A stretch of DNA of 64,000 bases from Arcticibacter tournemirensis (GTDB taxonomy: Bacteria; Bacteroidota; Bacteroidia; Sphingobacteriales; Sphingobacteriaceae): assembly GCF_006716645.1 (NCBI RefSeq), contig NZ_VFPL01000001.1, positions 4,526,001-4,590,000 of the forward strand, in the 5' to 3' direction. Shown one piece after another: positions 1-9,936 of this stretch (the stretch's first letter is position 1; the number at the start of each line of letters is the position of its first letter). Position numbers and translations under genes: made by a program. Below the pieces are notes generated by a model, which saw only the letters and a program-made list of their open reading frames with translations, had not been told where the DNA came from and made no database searches.

Positions 1-286
1 CACCTCCAGTTTTTTCTTTCAAACTGTTTACTTTTTCTTTTTTTGCTTCCTGGATGGTATTCAAGTCACGATATTGCTGCGTAATAATATCTCTAACCTT
101 GTTTGCTTTAGCCTGATCAGCAAGATTAAGCGTAATTACTATTTTATCGGCACGTTGTGTAATCGCACGCGTGTACTCTGCCGCTTTATCCTCCTCCTTC
201 TTCTTCTGTTCCTGTGCCTTCAAACCCACAAACAATCCTATTGTCATGATAAAGCAAAGAGACACTACTTTTACCCATTGATTCAT
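1..286 (-). CDS. DUF3826-type exported protein, 3' part cut by window edge
   Basis: Reading the minus strand from an ATG at 286 gives an open frame of 95 codons that runs off the window. It starts with a signal peptide (MNQWVKVVSLCFIMTIG..., Ala-Gln cleavage region near residue 25). A charged stretch (EQKKKEEDKAAEYTRAITQR) and a helical segment with KVRDIITQQYRDLN follow. This resembles the start of DUF3826 proteins, which occur in Bacteroidota pectin-degradation loci and have no known activity. It lies 32 bp downstream of the isomerase-like gene on the same strand, so it is probably the last visible gene of that operon. The family call rests on remembered sequence pattern only. Confidence 0.6.
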   Translation of the reverse strand, partial: MNQWVKVVSLCFIMTIGLFVGLKAQEQKKKEEDKAAEYTRAITQRADKIVITLNLADQAKANKVRDIITQQYRDLNTIQEAKKEKVNSLKEKTGG

Positions 287-318
287 ATATTCAGATCTAT
301 GTTTTAAACTGTGATTGA

Positions 319-1938
319 TTATTCGAATTTGACATCTCCGCAGAAGTGAACTTCTATTCCAAGTTCAGCAAGCGCAGCTGCTTTTATGCGGCACGCCTCA
401 TGCGCCTTTGCCTTATCAGAGGCATACACCACCTGGATATGGTTCGCCTTGTGACGTGCCATCATCTGATCGCGTGTTACCCCGTCAAGCACTGCATGCA
501 TGATCGGCCATTGCGGATTGGTTTCTTTCCATCTTCGCTGTGTTTCCTCTTCAGGCAGAAGTACGCACTCGCCGACGCCGAGATCACAATGTAATTTATT
601 GTTCATTACAAAAACACGACTCCACACTATCGGCCCAGGCTTGCTTACCCCCTTTAGAGTTCCGCCACCAAACGGGAAAAACATAGGCGGTTGCCTGTCG
701 CTTGCAGCTCCTTTGTACCCATTAATAAAGTGAGATGCAGGTGCAGCCCCCGATATCAGAAGTACCCAAACAAAGTCATCTATTCCATTCCCCTGGAAAT
801 GCTCTCCCCAGCGAATGTCATGCAAGGTATTGTCACCCTGCATTCCGAGTTCTTTCCACAATAGGTAGGTGATCAAACCATCTAAACCGGCACACTCATC
901 TACTTCGTTAAAATGAGGAAGGGCACTCCCGGCATACAACACATCCCCGGACTCCGACACAACCGGAGGACGGTCAGTGTTGTTCAACAACCCTTCTGTA
1001 AGGTCGCTCGCCACTGTAAGATCTTTCAATCCCTGCTGATATTGAATACCAATGGTATCGCAACCAAAATTATCTGCAATGCGTAACGCAGCGATATACA
1101 TTTTGCATTGCTCAAGGGTCTGTTCCCTTGTCAAGTCAGACTTCGGATCTTCTCCCCAGTTGAAAGTCATCCCCTTGTCCAGCATCCAGTTTAAAACGGC
1201 TTCTGCTTCTTCGGTTTTTACCTTAAGCATGGCAGCATACAAGGCGGACTGACTTAGTCTCTCTTTAAATATTCCGGTCGCATGAAGCAGATCATCAGGG
1301 ACAATTGCATTGTACATCCCCATACACCCCTCATCAAAAACTCCCATGATCGACTTCTTAGCTTTAAGCTTTTTTGCAAACTCACGTCCCGCAGTCTCCT
1401 CCTTAACGGGGATCTTCACAAGATCAAAATCCTTCACATGACTCTGATCATGCCTGATCTTGCCGGTCGACAACCATTCACTCAATCTTTCTACGAAGAA
1501 TGCATCATCAAAGTTTCGGCTCCATAGAGTACTATATACGACCCCTGCTTTTGTTAACGAACCGTTCAGATTTAGCATTCCCACAAGTCCCGGCCACATA
1601 CCGCTCCAGTTTGCTACAGTCAGTATCGGCCCCCTATGCGTGGTAAGTCCGGCAAGTACATGATGAGAATATTGCCAAACGCTTTCTGCAACAATTATTG
1701 GTTGATCCGGATCAACGTTTCTAAACACCTCCATGCCCATCTTCTGGGAATCAATAAAGCCGTGCTTTTTAACAGCGTCATACAGATGAGCTCTACGCAC
1801 TTTCCACCCTTGCTTTTCAATCGCAGCGGTAAGGGCTTGCTCCATTGCATCCTGCGTTGCCCAGCAGTCCTGATTAGCTGAAAGTCTCAAATCGCCACTT
1901 GCGACAAGTAAAACTTCTTTTATTTTTCCTTCCAACAT
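319..1938 (-). CDS. L-fucose/L-arabinose isomerase-like protein
   Basis: 539 aa, no signal peptide, so cytosolic. It has the layout of the L-fucose isomerase superfamily: an N-terminal Rossmann-like half ([18 protein letters not shown]) and a C-terminal half with an Asp/Glu-rich segment ([15 protein letters not shown]). E. coli FucI is slightly longer (about 590 aa). Isomerases of this group convert an aldose such as L-fucose to its ketose in the presence of Mn2+. The exact sugar cannot be read from sequence, and some homologues in glycan loci are only annotated as isomerase-like. The neighbouring GH95 alpha-fucosidase or alpha-L-galactosidase, the symporter and the aldolase suggest that it handles a released deoxy- or L-sugar. 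It is divergent from the AraC gene. Confidence 0.7.
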   Translation of the reverse strand: MLEGKIKEVLLVASGDLRLSANQDCWATQDAMEQALTAAIEKQGWKVRRAHLYDAVKKHGFIDSQKMGMEVFRNVDPDQPIIVAESVWQYSHHVLAGLTTHRGPILTVANWSGMWPGLVGMLNLNGSLTKAGVVYSTLWSRNFDDAFFVERLSEWLSTGKIRHDQSHVKDFDLVKIPVKEETAGREFAKKLKAKKSIMGVFDEGCMGMYNAIVPDDLLHATGIFKERLSQSALYAAMLKVKTEEAEAVLNWMLDKGMTFNWGEDPKSDLTREQTLEQCKMYIAALRIADNFGCDTIGIQYQQGLKDLTVASDLTEGLLNNTDRPPVVSESGDVLYAGSALPHFNEVDECAGLDGLITYLLWKELGMQGDNTLHDIRWGEHFQGNGIDDFVWVLLISGAAPASHFINGYKGAASDRQPPMFFPFGGGTLKGVSKPGPIVWSRVFVMNNKLHCDLGVGECVLLPEEETQRRWKETNPQWPIMHAVLDGVTRDQMMARHKANHIQVVYASDKAKAHEACRIKAAALAELGIEVHFCGDVKFE

Positions 1939-2240
1939 AGTATAAAAATTTGAAAAAACAGTAATGCTGATCCAGTCGTCTTAACCAATCGACTTCGAGA
2001 ATATTAGTCTTGATAACCCCTTTCGTTATCTCAATTACTTATTAGAATGACCGGATATCCTTAAGTTTATAACGCACTATCGCTCTCTAACAAAGCATAG
2101 TCATCAACACAAATATGCGTGGCTGTGTAATACTATTGTTGCAGATTGTTATCCTATTTTTATACGATCTTACCATCAACATTCCGCTCAAATTCAGTAT
2201 CATTGCAGTCCGTTAGTGCAAGGCGGATAATAGATAGAGT
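1939..2240. promoter_or_regulatory. divergent intergenic region between isomerase-like gene and araC-type regulator
   Basis: 302 bp separate the two divergent start codons. It must hold promoters for both directions and is the natural place for binding of the adjacent AraC protein. I see no perfect TAnnTTTG box and no convincing long direct or inverted repeat, so no operator is assigned. Confidence 0.35.
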
Positions 2241-3116
2241 ATGAAGCCTTTATTTCATAAAGTCCCGGTTAAACTTCAAAATTCATTTAGCATAAGGCAT
2301 GATGTGGCCTCTAATTTTGGAACGGTCTGGCATTATCACCCCGAACTTGAAATACAGTATGTGATTAAGGGAGAGGGGGTCCGCTTTATCGGCGATAACA
2401 TCAGTAATTTCTCATCCGGAGAGCTTATCCTGCTCGGCGAGAATCTGCCACACACATGGAGATGTAATGAGACTTACTTCCAGCCTAATTCTCAACTCGA
2501 AGTTGAAGCCATAGTCATACACTTCCTTCCCGACTGCCTCGGCAAGGACCTGCTTAATCTCCCTGAAGCATATCTTATCCCGAAGCTCTTCGAAAAAGCA
2601 AAACAAGGGATGGTTATTCAGGGTAAAACACGTGAAAAGTTGAGCAAGCTTCTTTTTTCAGCCATTAATGCCACTAATCTCGACAGGATTATCGTTCTTC
2701 TTTCTATTTTGAAAACGCTCGCAGAGACGAATGAATATTCCACTATCACTACCAGTCAGCATACTTTTACCCAATCGTCAGAATCTGATAATATCCGCCT
2801 GAATAAAGTTTATAACTACACGTTGTCGCACTATAAAAAAGAGATCAGTTTAGAGGAGATCTCTTCTTTAAGCAATCTTAGTGTTACCTCATTCTGCCGG
2901 TACTTTAAGCTGATGACGAAAAAAACGTATTACGACTTCTTAATCGAGATTCGGATTAGCCACGCCTGCAGAGCGCTTATTGAGGATAAATTGCCCACAG
3001 AGGTGATTTGTTTTGAATGCGGCTTCAACAATGTTTCAAACTTCTACCGGCACTTTAAAAAAGTGACCGGAATAACGCCGCTCGATTATAAAAGAACGTA
3101 TTTGAATAAGCTGTAG
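2241..3116 (+). CDS. AraC family transcriptional regulator
   Basis: 291 aa. The N-terminal half is a cupin-like sensor (HYHPELEIQYVIKGEG at about 33-48, then GELILLGENLPHTW), the usual sugar-binding fold of AraC regulators. The C-terminal 100 residues form the double helix-turn-helix (LEEISSLSNLSVTSFCRYFK, then VICFECGFNNVSNFYRHFKK, ending in GITPLDYKR). It is the only plus-strand gene in the first 19 kb and sits divergent from the isomerase-like gene and convergent with the aldolase. It is therefore the probable local regulator of the carbohydrate locus. The effector is unknown. Confidence 0.9.
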   Translation: MKPLFHKVPVKLQNSFSIRHDVASNFGTVWHYHPELEIQYVIKGEGVRFIGDNISNFSSGELILLGENLPHTWRCNETYFQPNSQLEVEAIVIHFLPDCLGKDLLNLPEAYLIPKLFEKAKQGMVIQGKTREKLSKLLFSAINATNLDRIIVLLSILKTLAETNEYSTITTSQHTFTQSSESDNIRLNKVYNYTLSHYKKEISLEEISSLSNLSVTSFCRYFKLMTKKTYYDFLIEIRISHACRALIEDKLPTEVICFECGFNNVSNFYRHFKKVTGITPLDYKRTYLNKL

Positions 3117-3126
3117 ATGAGTTGCG

Positions 3127-3200
3127 GGTTCTGTGTTGTGTGTTGAAGGAAACAAAGACTATAAAAGACTCCTGCAACCTGGAACACGCAACACAGAACC
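3127..3200. terminator. inverted repeat between convergent genes
   Basis: GGTTCTGTGTTG at 3127-3138 is perfectly complementary to CAACACAGAACC at 3189-3200, with extra partial pairing inside the 50 nt loop. It fills the 88 bp gap between the convergent AraC and aldolase genes. A bidirectional transcription terminator is the likely role, but there is no long T-run. Confidence 0.5.
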
Positions 3201-3204
3201 TAAA

Positions 3205-4140
3205 CTAAAACTCATACTTCAAATCCAGCTCCTGCTGCAGATGATTGTATTTTTGTAAAAGTGCCTCTATTTCCTTTGTAACAGACTGAGTAAACTCCCC
3301 CACTTTCCTCCGTGTAAAGGTAGAAATATTCAGTCCGCGCTTTTGCAGGAAGTATTTGGATACCACAGGATATACATTGTGCATGACATCCATATTGTCT
3401 ATTAAAAATTGCTGAACTTTTACTACTTCCTGCTGTAGAGAAGGATCATTATAATTATCGCATAACCAAACGATCAGTTCTGGAAAGTAGTTCCCCTGGA
3501 TGCAGGATAGTCCGGCTGATCCGGCCCTTAAGGAATCTACGGCATGCACCATATACGCATCATAGAGGCCAAATTCAGGGTATTTTTCTGTGGCTTTCAG
3601 CTTTTCTTTTATCTGGTTCAGATCCAGACAGGTATCTTTATGGTAAATCACCCTTCCTGTTTCAACAAATGACTGAAGCTGAGCAGCAGAAAGAACACGT
3701 TTATAAGGCACCGGACATTCATAAAAGCCGAGAGGAATTCCAGGGGTGAGATCTAGTAGCTCAAATACCCGTTCATTAAAGATATCGTCGGATTCCTGCT
3801 CCCCAGCAAGAAGACTGCTGATCATGATCACTGCCTGAATACCGGTATCATGTACCTGCTTGACAAAGTCTGCCTGCTTAGAAATCGTCCCCCCGAAGGT
3901 GCCGGTTGCAACGACAGGAACCTTCCCATTCACTGCCTTAACAACATGTTTGATTGCCTCAATGCGTTCCTTATCGCTCAGCTCGAACATCTCACTCGAC
4001 AGACAGTTGGCAAACAGCCCCGCCGCCCCTGCTTCCAGATACACCTCTGTAAGCTCTGTTAAAACGTCGTAATCTATTTCTCCATTATTCTTAAAAGGCG
4101 TTAGCATTACCGGAATAAATCCCTTCTTCTTATTTTCCAT
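3205..4140 (-). CDS. dihydrodipicolinate synthase/N-acetylneuraminate lyase family aldolase
   Basis: 311 aa, the normal size of a class I pyruvate-dependent aldolase TIM barrel. The Schiff-base lysine is probably K168 in VIYHKDTCLD, and the catalytic tyrosine Y140 in GFYECPVPYK corresponds to the YxxP motif of the family. A dapA role in lysine synthesis is unlikely because the gene sits among sugar-degradation genes, 55 bp from a sodium symporter. A better guess is cleavage or formation of a 2-keto-3-deoxy sugar acid or a sialic-acid-like sugar. The substrate is not visible from the sequence. It is expected to be co-transcribed with the symporter upstream of it. Confidence 0.8.
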   Translation of the reverse strand: MENKKKGFIPVMLTPFKNNGEIDYDVLTELTEVYLEAGAAGLFANCLSSEMFELSDKERIEAIKHVVKAVNGKVPVVATGTFGGTISKQADFVKQVHDTGIQAVIMISSLLAGEQESDDIFNERVFELLDLTPGIPLGFYECPVPYKRVLSAAQLQSFVETGRVIYHKDTCLDLNQIKEKLKATEKYPEFGLYDAYMVHAVDSLRAGSAGLSCIQGNYFPELIVWLCDNYNDPSLQQEVVKVQQFLIDNMDVMHNVYPVVSKYFLQKRGLNISTFTRRKVGEFTQSVTKEIEALLQKYNHLQQELDLKYEF

Positions 4141-4195
4141 TTATATATTTTAATCTATTTCTTTCTTCTTCCGGTAATGCAGGCTATATCCTCAC

Positions 4196-5779
4196 TCAGC
4201 TTTCCACCGTAAATTCCCTTCTCTTGCGAAGCCTGGTAAGAAAAACACCTACAAGAAATATCGTCAGCGTTCCTATTACGATGATCATGTTAATATGAAG
4301 AGGATTCCTGAGATATCCATATTCGTCAGGAATACTACCAGAAAATGTCATCCATACAATCACCAGAATTCCAATGATGGTTGCCGTTAGCGCCTCGTAA
4401 TTGCCGCTTTGTTTGCTGATAATCCCCAAAAGGAACAAGCCAAGCATGCCTGCTGCAAATATTCCAGACAACTGCCACCAAACGTCCAGGATACTCTTCA
4501 CCCCGATCATTGCAATTCCGGTTCCCATACCCAGCAAACCAAATGCAACCGTAGCAATGTGCAAGAGCTGCATGGTTTGTTTTTCTTTGATATCTTTCTT
4601 AAAATATCGCTTATATATATCCACAGAAAAGACTGTGGCCGATGCATTCATTCCCGAGCTAATGGTACTCATTGCGGCAGAGAGGATTGCCGAAACAATC
4701 AAACCCACCAATCCGGCTGGTATTTTGGTTACCATAAAATGAGGCATTACCTTATCTCCATAGTCTGAAGGCTGCAATGTGGCAGCAACCTGTACAATCT
4801 GCTCATGACTGGCATTCAATGGCAATCTCTCGGCTGCAACCTGCTGCCGTATCCCTTCAATTAATTCGGGATGAACCTGGTAGTATGCGAACAGACAGGA
4901 GCCGATAATAAAAAACAATAGTGATGCCGGAACATATAACCATACACACAGCCACACAGACTTTGATGCTTCTGCTGCCGACGTGGCGGTATGATATCGC
5001 TGAATGTAATTCTGATCCATCCCGAAGTTGTTCAGATTTATAAAGAATCCATACAACAGGATCACCCAGAACGATGCTGTCGTAAGATCGGGGGCAAAGC
5101 TTCCTAAACTAAATTTTCCGTTCTGCTGACCTATCTCAACAATCTTCGATACTCCACCCGGCATCTCTACGATAATCAGGTAAAGGATCAGTGCGGCGCC
5201 AAGAGTCTTGATCACTCCCTGAACTACTTCTGTCCAGATAACCGCCTCTATTCCTCCTAATACAGTATAAATAATTATGCAAATACCCATTACCAGCATA
5301 ATGGCCGACATGGAATATCCCGTTAATGCCTGTAAACTTAAAGCGATACCAAAAAAAATGGATCCCATTCTGGCCAGCTGCGTCAGCAAAAAACAAATTA
5401 CGGCATACGTTCTCGCCCAGGCACCAAAACGGTGTTCCAGATGCGTATAGGCCGAGATCTCTCCGGTAGCACGATAAAAGGGTACAAAAAACTTCGATGC
5501 TACCCAGGCAGCAAAAGGCATGGAAATACTAAAAACGAATGAGTTCCAGTTGGCTCCAAAAGCTTTTCCGGGCACACCTAAAAAGGTGTTACTACTTAAA
5601 AACGTTGCATAAATGGACATTCCTATTGCCCATCCCGGAATTAAGCCCGATGCTTTGGTAAACTGTTCTGAATTTTTATTTTTCCTTGAAAAATAAACAC
5701 CAACGAGGATCATCCCCAGAAGATAAGTTGCTATAACAGCAAGATCGAAAATTGGAAGGTTCTTCATATTAATCGTCAA
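4196..5779 (-). CDS. sodium:solute symporter (SSS family)
   Basis: 527 aa with about 13 predicted hydrophobic helices. The start is LAVIATYLLGMILVGVYFSR, followed by a conserved early helix region with ATFLSSNTFLGVPGKAF. Other family-like stretches are YTVLGGIEAVIWTEVVQ and AAMSTISSGMNASATVFSVD. SSS proteins import sugars, sialic acid, organic acids or vitamins with Na+ across the inner membrane. Its position upstream of the aldolase suggests that it imports that enzyme's substrate or the monosaccharide released by the nearby hydrolases. The substrate cannot be named from sequence. Confidence 0.88.
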   Translation of the reverse strand: MTINMKNLPIFDLAVIATYLLGMILVGVYFSRKNKNSEQFTKASGLIPGWAIGMSIYATFLSSNTFLGVPGKAFGANWNSFVFSISMPFAAWVASKFFVPFYRATGEISAYTHLEHRFGAWARTYAVICFLLTQLARMGSIFFGIALSLQALTGYSMSAIMLVMGICIIIYTVLGGIEAVIWTEVVQGVIKTLGAALILYLIIVEMPGGVSKIVEIGQQNGKFSLGSFAPDLTTASFWVILLYGFFINLNNFGMDQNYIQRYHTATSAAEASKSVWLCVWLYVPASLLFFIIGSCLFAYYQVHPELIEGIRQQVAAERLPLNASHEQIVQVAATLQPSDYGDKVMPHFMVTKIPAGLVGLIVSAILSAAMSTISSGMNASATVFSVDIYKRYFKKDIKEKQTMQLLHIATVAFGLLGMGTGIAMIGVKSILDVWWQLSGIFAAGMLGLFLLGIISKQSGNYEALTATIIGILVIVWMTFSGSIPDEYGYLRNPLHINMIIVIGTLTIFLVGVFLTRLRKRREFTVES

Positions 5780-5910
5780 ATAAATCAGATTTATTTGATC
5801 CGTTCAAATTCGTTAGTTTTTACTGTTAAAGCACCGATCATTAAGTACAAAACTACTTTTGGATGTCTCACTAATCATATAGCATTTTTTCAAGCTATTG
5901 TAGGATATTA

Positions 5911-6207
5911 GCATTCAGTATCAAGACACAAGTATCAAGTATCAAGACGTACGACGTCAGTGTCAGGAAAGTATCAGGACACAAGTATCAAGTATCAAGA
6001 CGTACGATTTAAGAAAGAATTAAGAGACAATCCCTGGAACCGCATGAAGAATCTTGATACTGATGCCGGATATTTGATACTTGCAAACTGTATCTTGATA
6101 CGTGGTACCCATATCTTGATACTAATATCTTGATACTTGTATCTTGATACCTGATACTAATATCTTGATACTAACATCTTGATACTTGATACTTCTATCT
6201 TGATACT
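5911..6207. repeat. intergenic TATCAAG/CTTGATA repeat block with complementary arms
   Basis: The 431 bp gap between the symporter start and the GH2 stop is largely repeats. The left arm has a perfect 30 bp direct repeat at 5925-5954 and 5978-6007. The right arm (about 6050-6205) has about ten copies of ATCTTGATAC in the opposite orientation. An 18-mer at 5930-5947, repeated at 5983-6000, is perfectly complementary to 6177-6194. A transcript from either strand could fold into a long stem. No protein is encoded here. Confidence 0.85.
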
Positions 6208-6210
6208 CAA

Positions 6211-9200
6211 TCACTGCACATCAAGCCCCGAGACACTCAAACCCTCTGCGTCAACAGAAATAAGCCTAACCTTATAAGTCCCCGCATTGATCATGGAACC
6301 GGTGGATGTTGCAAAATAATTCCATTTACCTGTCTTGCTTGGCGCAAGTGCTATCATCTCTTCTTTCATTAGCGTACCATCGGCAGCGAGCAATTGTAGC
6401 TTTGCGATCAGGTCGTGAGAAAAAATGTTGGCATATTTAACGGTAAGGGAGTAAGTATCAGCCACCCCTACTGATATCGTCCATTCGAGGGTATCTCCTG
6501 ATGCCTTTTTAAACGTTATTGCATCTTTTTCATTTACCGTCGTCTTAATGATGCCGGCAGTCATCGCAGCCAGCGGAGCTTTATAGCCATTTACCGGTTT
6601 CAGATCATAGGCCGGAGCTATTGTTGTTGCAGGCAGAACTGCAATGGTGTACATAGGGGCGCCCTCTTTGTTCTTTCCCAACTCAACTAACTGTCCCTTT
6701 TCCACTCTTCTACGGTATACTTTGAATCGGTGATTCTCGCTATCCGTGATGAACGACTTCGTGTCTTCATATCCGTTCATCCAGGAAAGCAGAGGCTCCT
6801 TCTCTTCCAGTCCGATAAACACATCAGCAACGGTATCAACCCTAAATACTGCAGAAGAAGCGGACGACAGTGATTTCGCGGAAGGGGTTTGAATCCATTC
6901 GGCCCCGTAAAGGTTGGAAGGCAAAGAAGAAAAAGCGGTGCCCGCATCCGTGTAGAGTTTATCTCCTGTGTTAAGCCAGGTCTGAGCCGAAAAGCCAGAG
7001 GCCTTTCCCTCCCGGACTTTCAAGTCACTGATCAGAGCAGGCGACCCCAATGCGGGCTTTACTGCTTTATCTGCCGACGCGATGGCGATGGCCGAGATTA
7101 ACGCCTGACCAGAGGCTACTTTCGGGAAAGAAACAACCAACAAGCCGCCTGTTACCTTCACCCTGGCGGTTTTTTTAAGCGCTCCATCATGTCCAGCTTC
7201 TTTCCAGATATCCAGGTTTTGTATAACCGTATTGCCGTTCACGGCCACATCAAACAGGCGCCATCCGGTACAATCGAGGCCGCCGCCCGTTCCTAACCAT
7301 GGCTCTGTAAAATAGAATTCCACCATGTATTCACCGTCCGGCACCGGAAACTCGTAAGTTAACTTGTCGCGTCCATAGCGAAAGCTCTGAAAGAGTGACC
7401 AGTCGGCAGTACCTTTAATCGGATCATTTGTCTTTCTCTGACTGGCGAAGAACGCCGGCATACCGGGGTAGTCTTCGGTCCACGACTTCGATCCCCATGT
7501 TTGTTTTTCAGTTCGTCTACGGTCTGCTAACCATATGTTACCATTTTCATCCCTATAGTCAGGGCCTCCGCAGTTCACCCTATAGAGGTAGTTATAACCC
7601 TTTAGAGGTGCGGTCAACGGCTTTGCGTCTTTTAAAAAGGCATCAAAGTAAGGAGCCTTTGGAAGATGATGTAAAACGATGTAATCTCTGGCAACTTCCT
7701 TTCCGCCGACATACCCAACAGCATATAATACATTGTATTTTATGTCTGCTCCATCCCACTGAAAATGAGTTCCTATGCCATTTCTTGTCCGTCTGCCTAA
7801 CGACTGGTCATTCACATCGTTAAAAAGCTCTACTTCATCACAATTTGAATATACAGTAATGCTATCTTTTTTGCCTGGAGTGGTCCAGCGGTCGGGCCAG
7901 GTATGAGATACAATATAAACCATTGGTTCTTTATCCTTAGGCGCATAATTCGCTCTGAACATATAATATACGTCCAGCGGTTCCTCCCAGGGAGTTAAGA
8001 GTCCTTTGTAATTTACCGGACCAACACGATCTATCTCCCGCAAGCCTTCGCCTCCCTGAACCCTTCCGGGATTGTCATGCGATGTAAACAGCCAGAAATA
8101 ATGGCCGCTTGTTTTATCCTTAACAGATTCGGCAAGCCTCACCTTCGTTTCCATTAGCTGCGTCATCCGATCCTCGCTATAAGCTCCGTTTTGATTAAAA
8201 GGGCCTTCTGTATGAAGATCCAAAGTCCGCCAGGCTCCGTATTCTCCGATTAAAACCTGTCGTTGAACATCATCCGCATAGGTGGCAGGGTTTCCGCCAT
8301 AGGTCCCTGTCCAGTTCTGCGGAACATCCCAATCGGTTCCCTTTCCTCCGTTGCAGGTGGTAACTTTCCGTTGAGAGGAAGCAGTTGGATCAAGCCGACG
8401 GATCAGCTCTGTACATTCACGTGCAAAATCTTCGGGAAGAGTGCTTTCATTTTCAAGCCCCCAGAGTACTACAGAAGGACTATTCCGCCTTTCTTTCACC
8501 CAGTCGGTCAATAAGTCTTTAAAGTTTTTCCTGAATTCTGGATTATCAAACCAGATATGGGCAGCCATCTGCGGCCACCACAGGATGCCCAATTTATCCC
8601 AATATTCCTGGTATCGAAGGTTATGAGGCTGATGCGCATCGCGGAACGAGTTAAACCCGGCTGCCTTCATTTGCATTACCCGAGAGTGAACCTGCTCTGC
8701 GCTGAAGGCATGGCTCTGGCCTATTAAATGCTCGTACTCCGCTATTCCATTAATAAAGACCGGTTTACCGTTGAGGTAAAAGCGCTTATCATCGGAGCTT
8801 CTGCCCACAGGCCAGCTTATCCACCGTATACCATAGGGCGTTGAGATGCGATCTGTTATCTTTCCGTTTTCTCTGATCTCAGAAACAAGCGAATAAAGGT
8901 AAGGATCCTCAAGCGACCATAAACGGGGAGTCCGGATTTCCGGAGTTTGCTGCCTGAATGTAAAAGTCTCTCCGGCAGCAATCTTTCTCCCGGCATGGAG
9001 TTCGGCGATCAGCTTTCCCTCCTTTGTTAAAAGGCGGTTAACAATGCTCACTGATTTAGCCTCTTTACTATAGTTCTTTACTTCTGTTTCAACATGAAGT
9101 TTTGCAGATTTTTCGGAGATAGTGGTATCATTCCAGATGTGAACGCCAAAAGGTTCAATTCTCACGGGATTGGTAATCAGAAGATGTACTGGCCGGAATA

Positions 9201-9753
9201 TACCCATTGGCTGCGACCCTTCCGAAAAACCTCGCTCCTCCGAACAGCCGCCGCACACCCAGGGAAGATCCCGTATCTGCGCAGGATGATCTGCCTTAAC
9301 AGCGAGAACGTTTACAGAGTTATCTTTATGAATAGTTTCAGTTACGTCGAGAGTAAAGGATGTTCTTCCCCCTGCATGCGATCCTACTTTCTTACCGTTT
9401 AACCACACAGTTGCGTAAGACCCAACACCTTCGAACCAGAGAAAATATCTCTGCCCCTCACCTTTGGATTTAACGCGGAAGGATTTACGATACCATGCGT
9501 ATCCATGGCGGTTTCCATGCATGAGTCGCCTGTATCCGCCGTATTCATCCCAGTTATGAGGGACATCTACCCTCTTCCACCCTTTGTCATTGAATACCGT
9601 TCTTTCAAAGCCGGCATAAGCGTCTTTGCTGGTATCATTAGCCGCTGTCAGCCAGTTATCGCTGAGGGAAATGGATTTACGTCTCTCCTTCTGCGCCGAC
9701 GCAGACCGTACTATAACGTTTACAAAAAGAAAAACAAGAATGAGATGTCTCAT
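6211..9753 (-). CDS. exported GH2 family glycosidase with malectin-like domain
   Basis: 1180 aa. It has a signal peptide (MRHLILVFLFVNVIV...SASAQ), a GH2 sugar-binding jelly roll (about 28-195), an Ig-like domain, and a TIM barrel with the acid/base Glu in WGLENES (E436) and the nucleophile in LIGEYGAW (E504). A malectin-like carbohydrate-binding region follows (starting near YLYRVNCGGPDY), and the C-terminus probably contains another beta-sandwich. GH2 enzymes release beta-galactose, beta-glucuronic acid, beta-mannose or arabinose. The large C-terminal extension is typical of Bacteroidota versions. The protein is probably periplasmic. It is preceded by the GH95 gene on the same strand (183 bp gap). 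Confidence 0.88.
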   Translation of the reverse strand: MRHLILVFLFVNVIVRSASAQKERRKSISLSDNWLTAANDTSKDAYAGFERTVFNDKGWKRVDVPHNWDEYGGYRRLMHGNRHGYAWYRKSFRVKSKGEGQRYFLWFEGVGSYATVWLNGKKVGSHAGGRTSFTLDVTETIHKDNSVNVLAVKADHPAQIRDLPWVCGGCSEERGFSEGSQPMGIFRPVHLLITNPVRIEPFGVHIWNDTTISEKSAKLHVETEVKNYSKEAKSVSIVNRLLTKEGKLIAELHAGRKIAAGETFTFRQQTPEIRTPRLWSLEDPYLYSLVSEIRENGKITDRISTPYGIRWISWPVGRSSDDKRFYLNGKPVFINGIAEYEHLIGQSHAFSAEQVHSRVMQMKAAGFNSFRDAHQPHNLRYQEYWDKLGILWWPQMAAHIWFDNPEFRKNFKDLLTDWVKERRNSPSVVLWGLENESTLPEDFARECTELIRRLDPTASSQRKVTTCNGGKGTDWDVPQNWTGTYGGNPATYADDVQRQVLIGEYGAWRTLDLHTEGPFNQNGAYSEDRMTQLMETKVRLAESVKDKTSGHYFWLFTSHDNPGRVQGGEGLREIDRVGPVNYKGLLTPWEEPLDVYYMFRANYAPKDKEPMVYIVSHTWPDRWTTPGKKDSITVYSNCDEVELFNDVNDQSLGRRTRNGIGTHFQWDGADIKYNVLYAVGYVGGKEVARDYIVLHHLPKAPYFDAFLKDAKPLTAPLKGYNYLYRVNCGGPDYRDENGNIWLADRRRTEKQTWGSKSWTEDYPGMPAFFASQRKTNDPIKGTADWSLFQSFRYGRDKLTYEFPVPDGEYMVEFYFTEPWLGTGGGLDCTGWRLFDVAVNGNTVIQNLDIWKEAGHDGALKKTARVKVTGGLLVVSFPKVASGQALISAIAIASADKAVKPALGSPALISDLKVREGKASGFSAQTWLNTGDKLYTDAGTAFSSLPSNLYGAEWIQTPSAKSLSSASSAVFRVDTVADVFIGLEEKEPLLSWMNGYEDTKSFITDSENHRFKVYRRRVEKGQLVELGKNKEGAPMYTIAVLPATTIAPAYDLKPVNGYKAPLAAMTAGIIKTTVNEKDAITFKKASGDTLEWTISVGVADTYSLTVKYANIFSHDLIAKLQLLAADGTLMKEEMIALAPSKTGKWNYFATSTGSMINAGTYKVRLISVDAEGLSVSGLDVQ

Positions 9754-9936
9754 ATTGTGCTAGCTTTTTAACTCTGTAAATCACATCAGGAAGTTATTGA
9801 AAAGGTGCATTCAACTAATCCTGAAGCAGAGAGTATATCTTAACAACTGATTAAAACGACAAGGCTTGAGCAAGTCTGCTGCAAGCAGACCTGCCAGCCG
9901 TGTCTATTACTAACCAATTAACCAAATTGCAACATT

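Noticed and set aside
3205-4140. Assignment as dapA of lysine synthesis
   Set aside because: Located with a symporter and glycan genes; no other lysine genes are present, so only the aldolase family is claimed.
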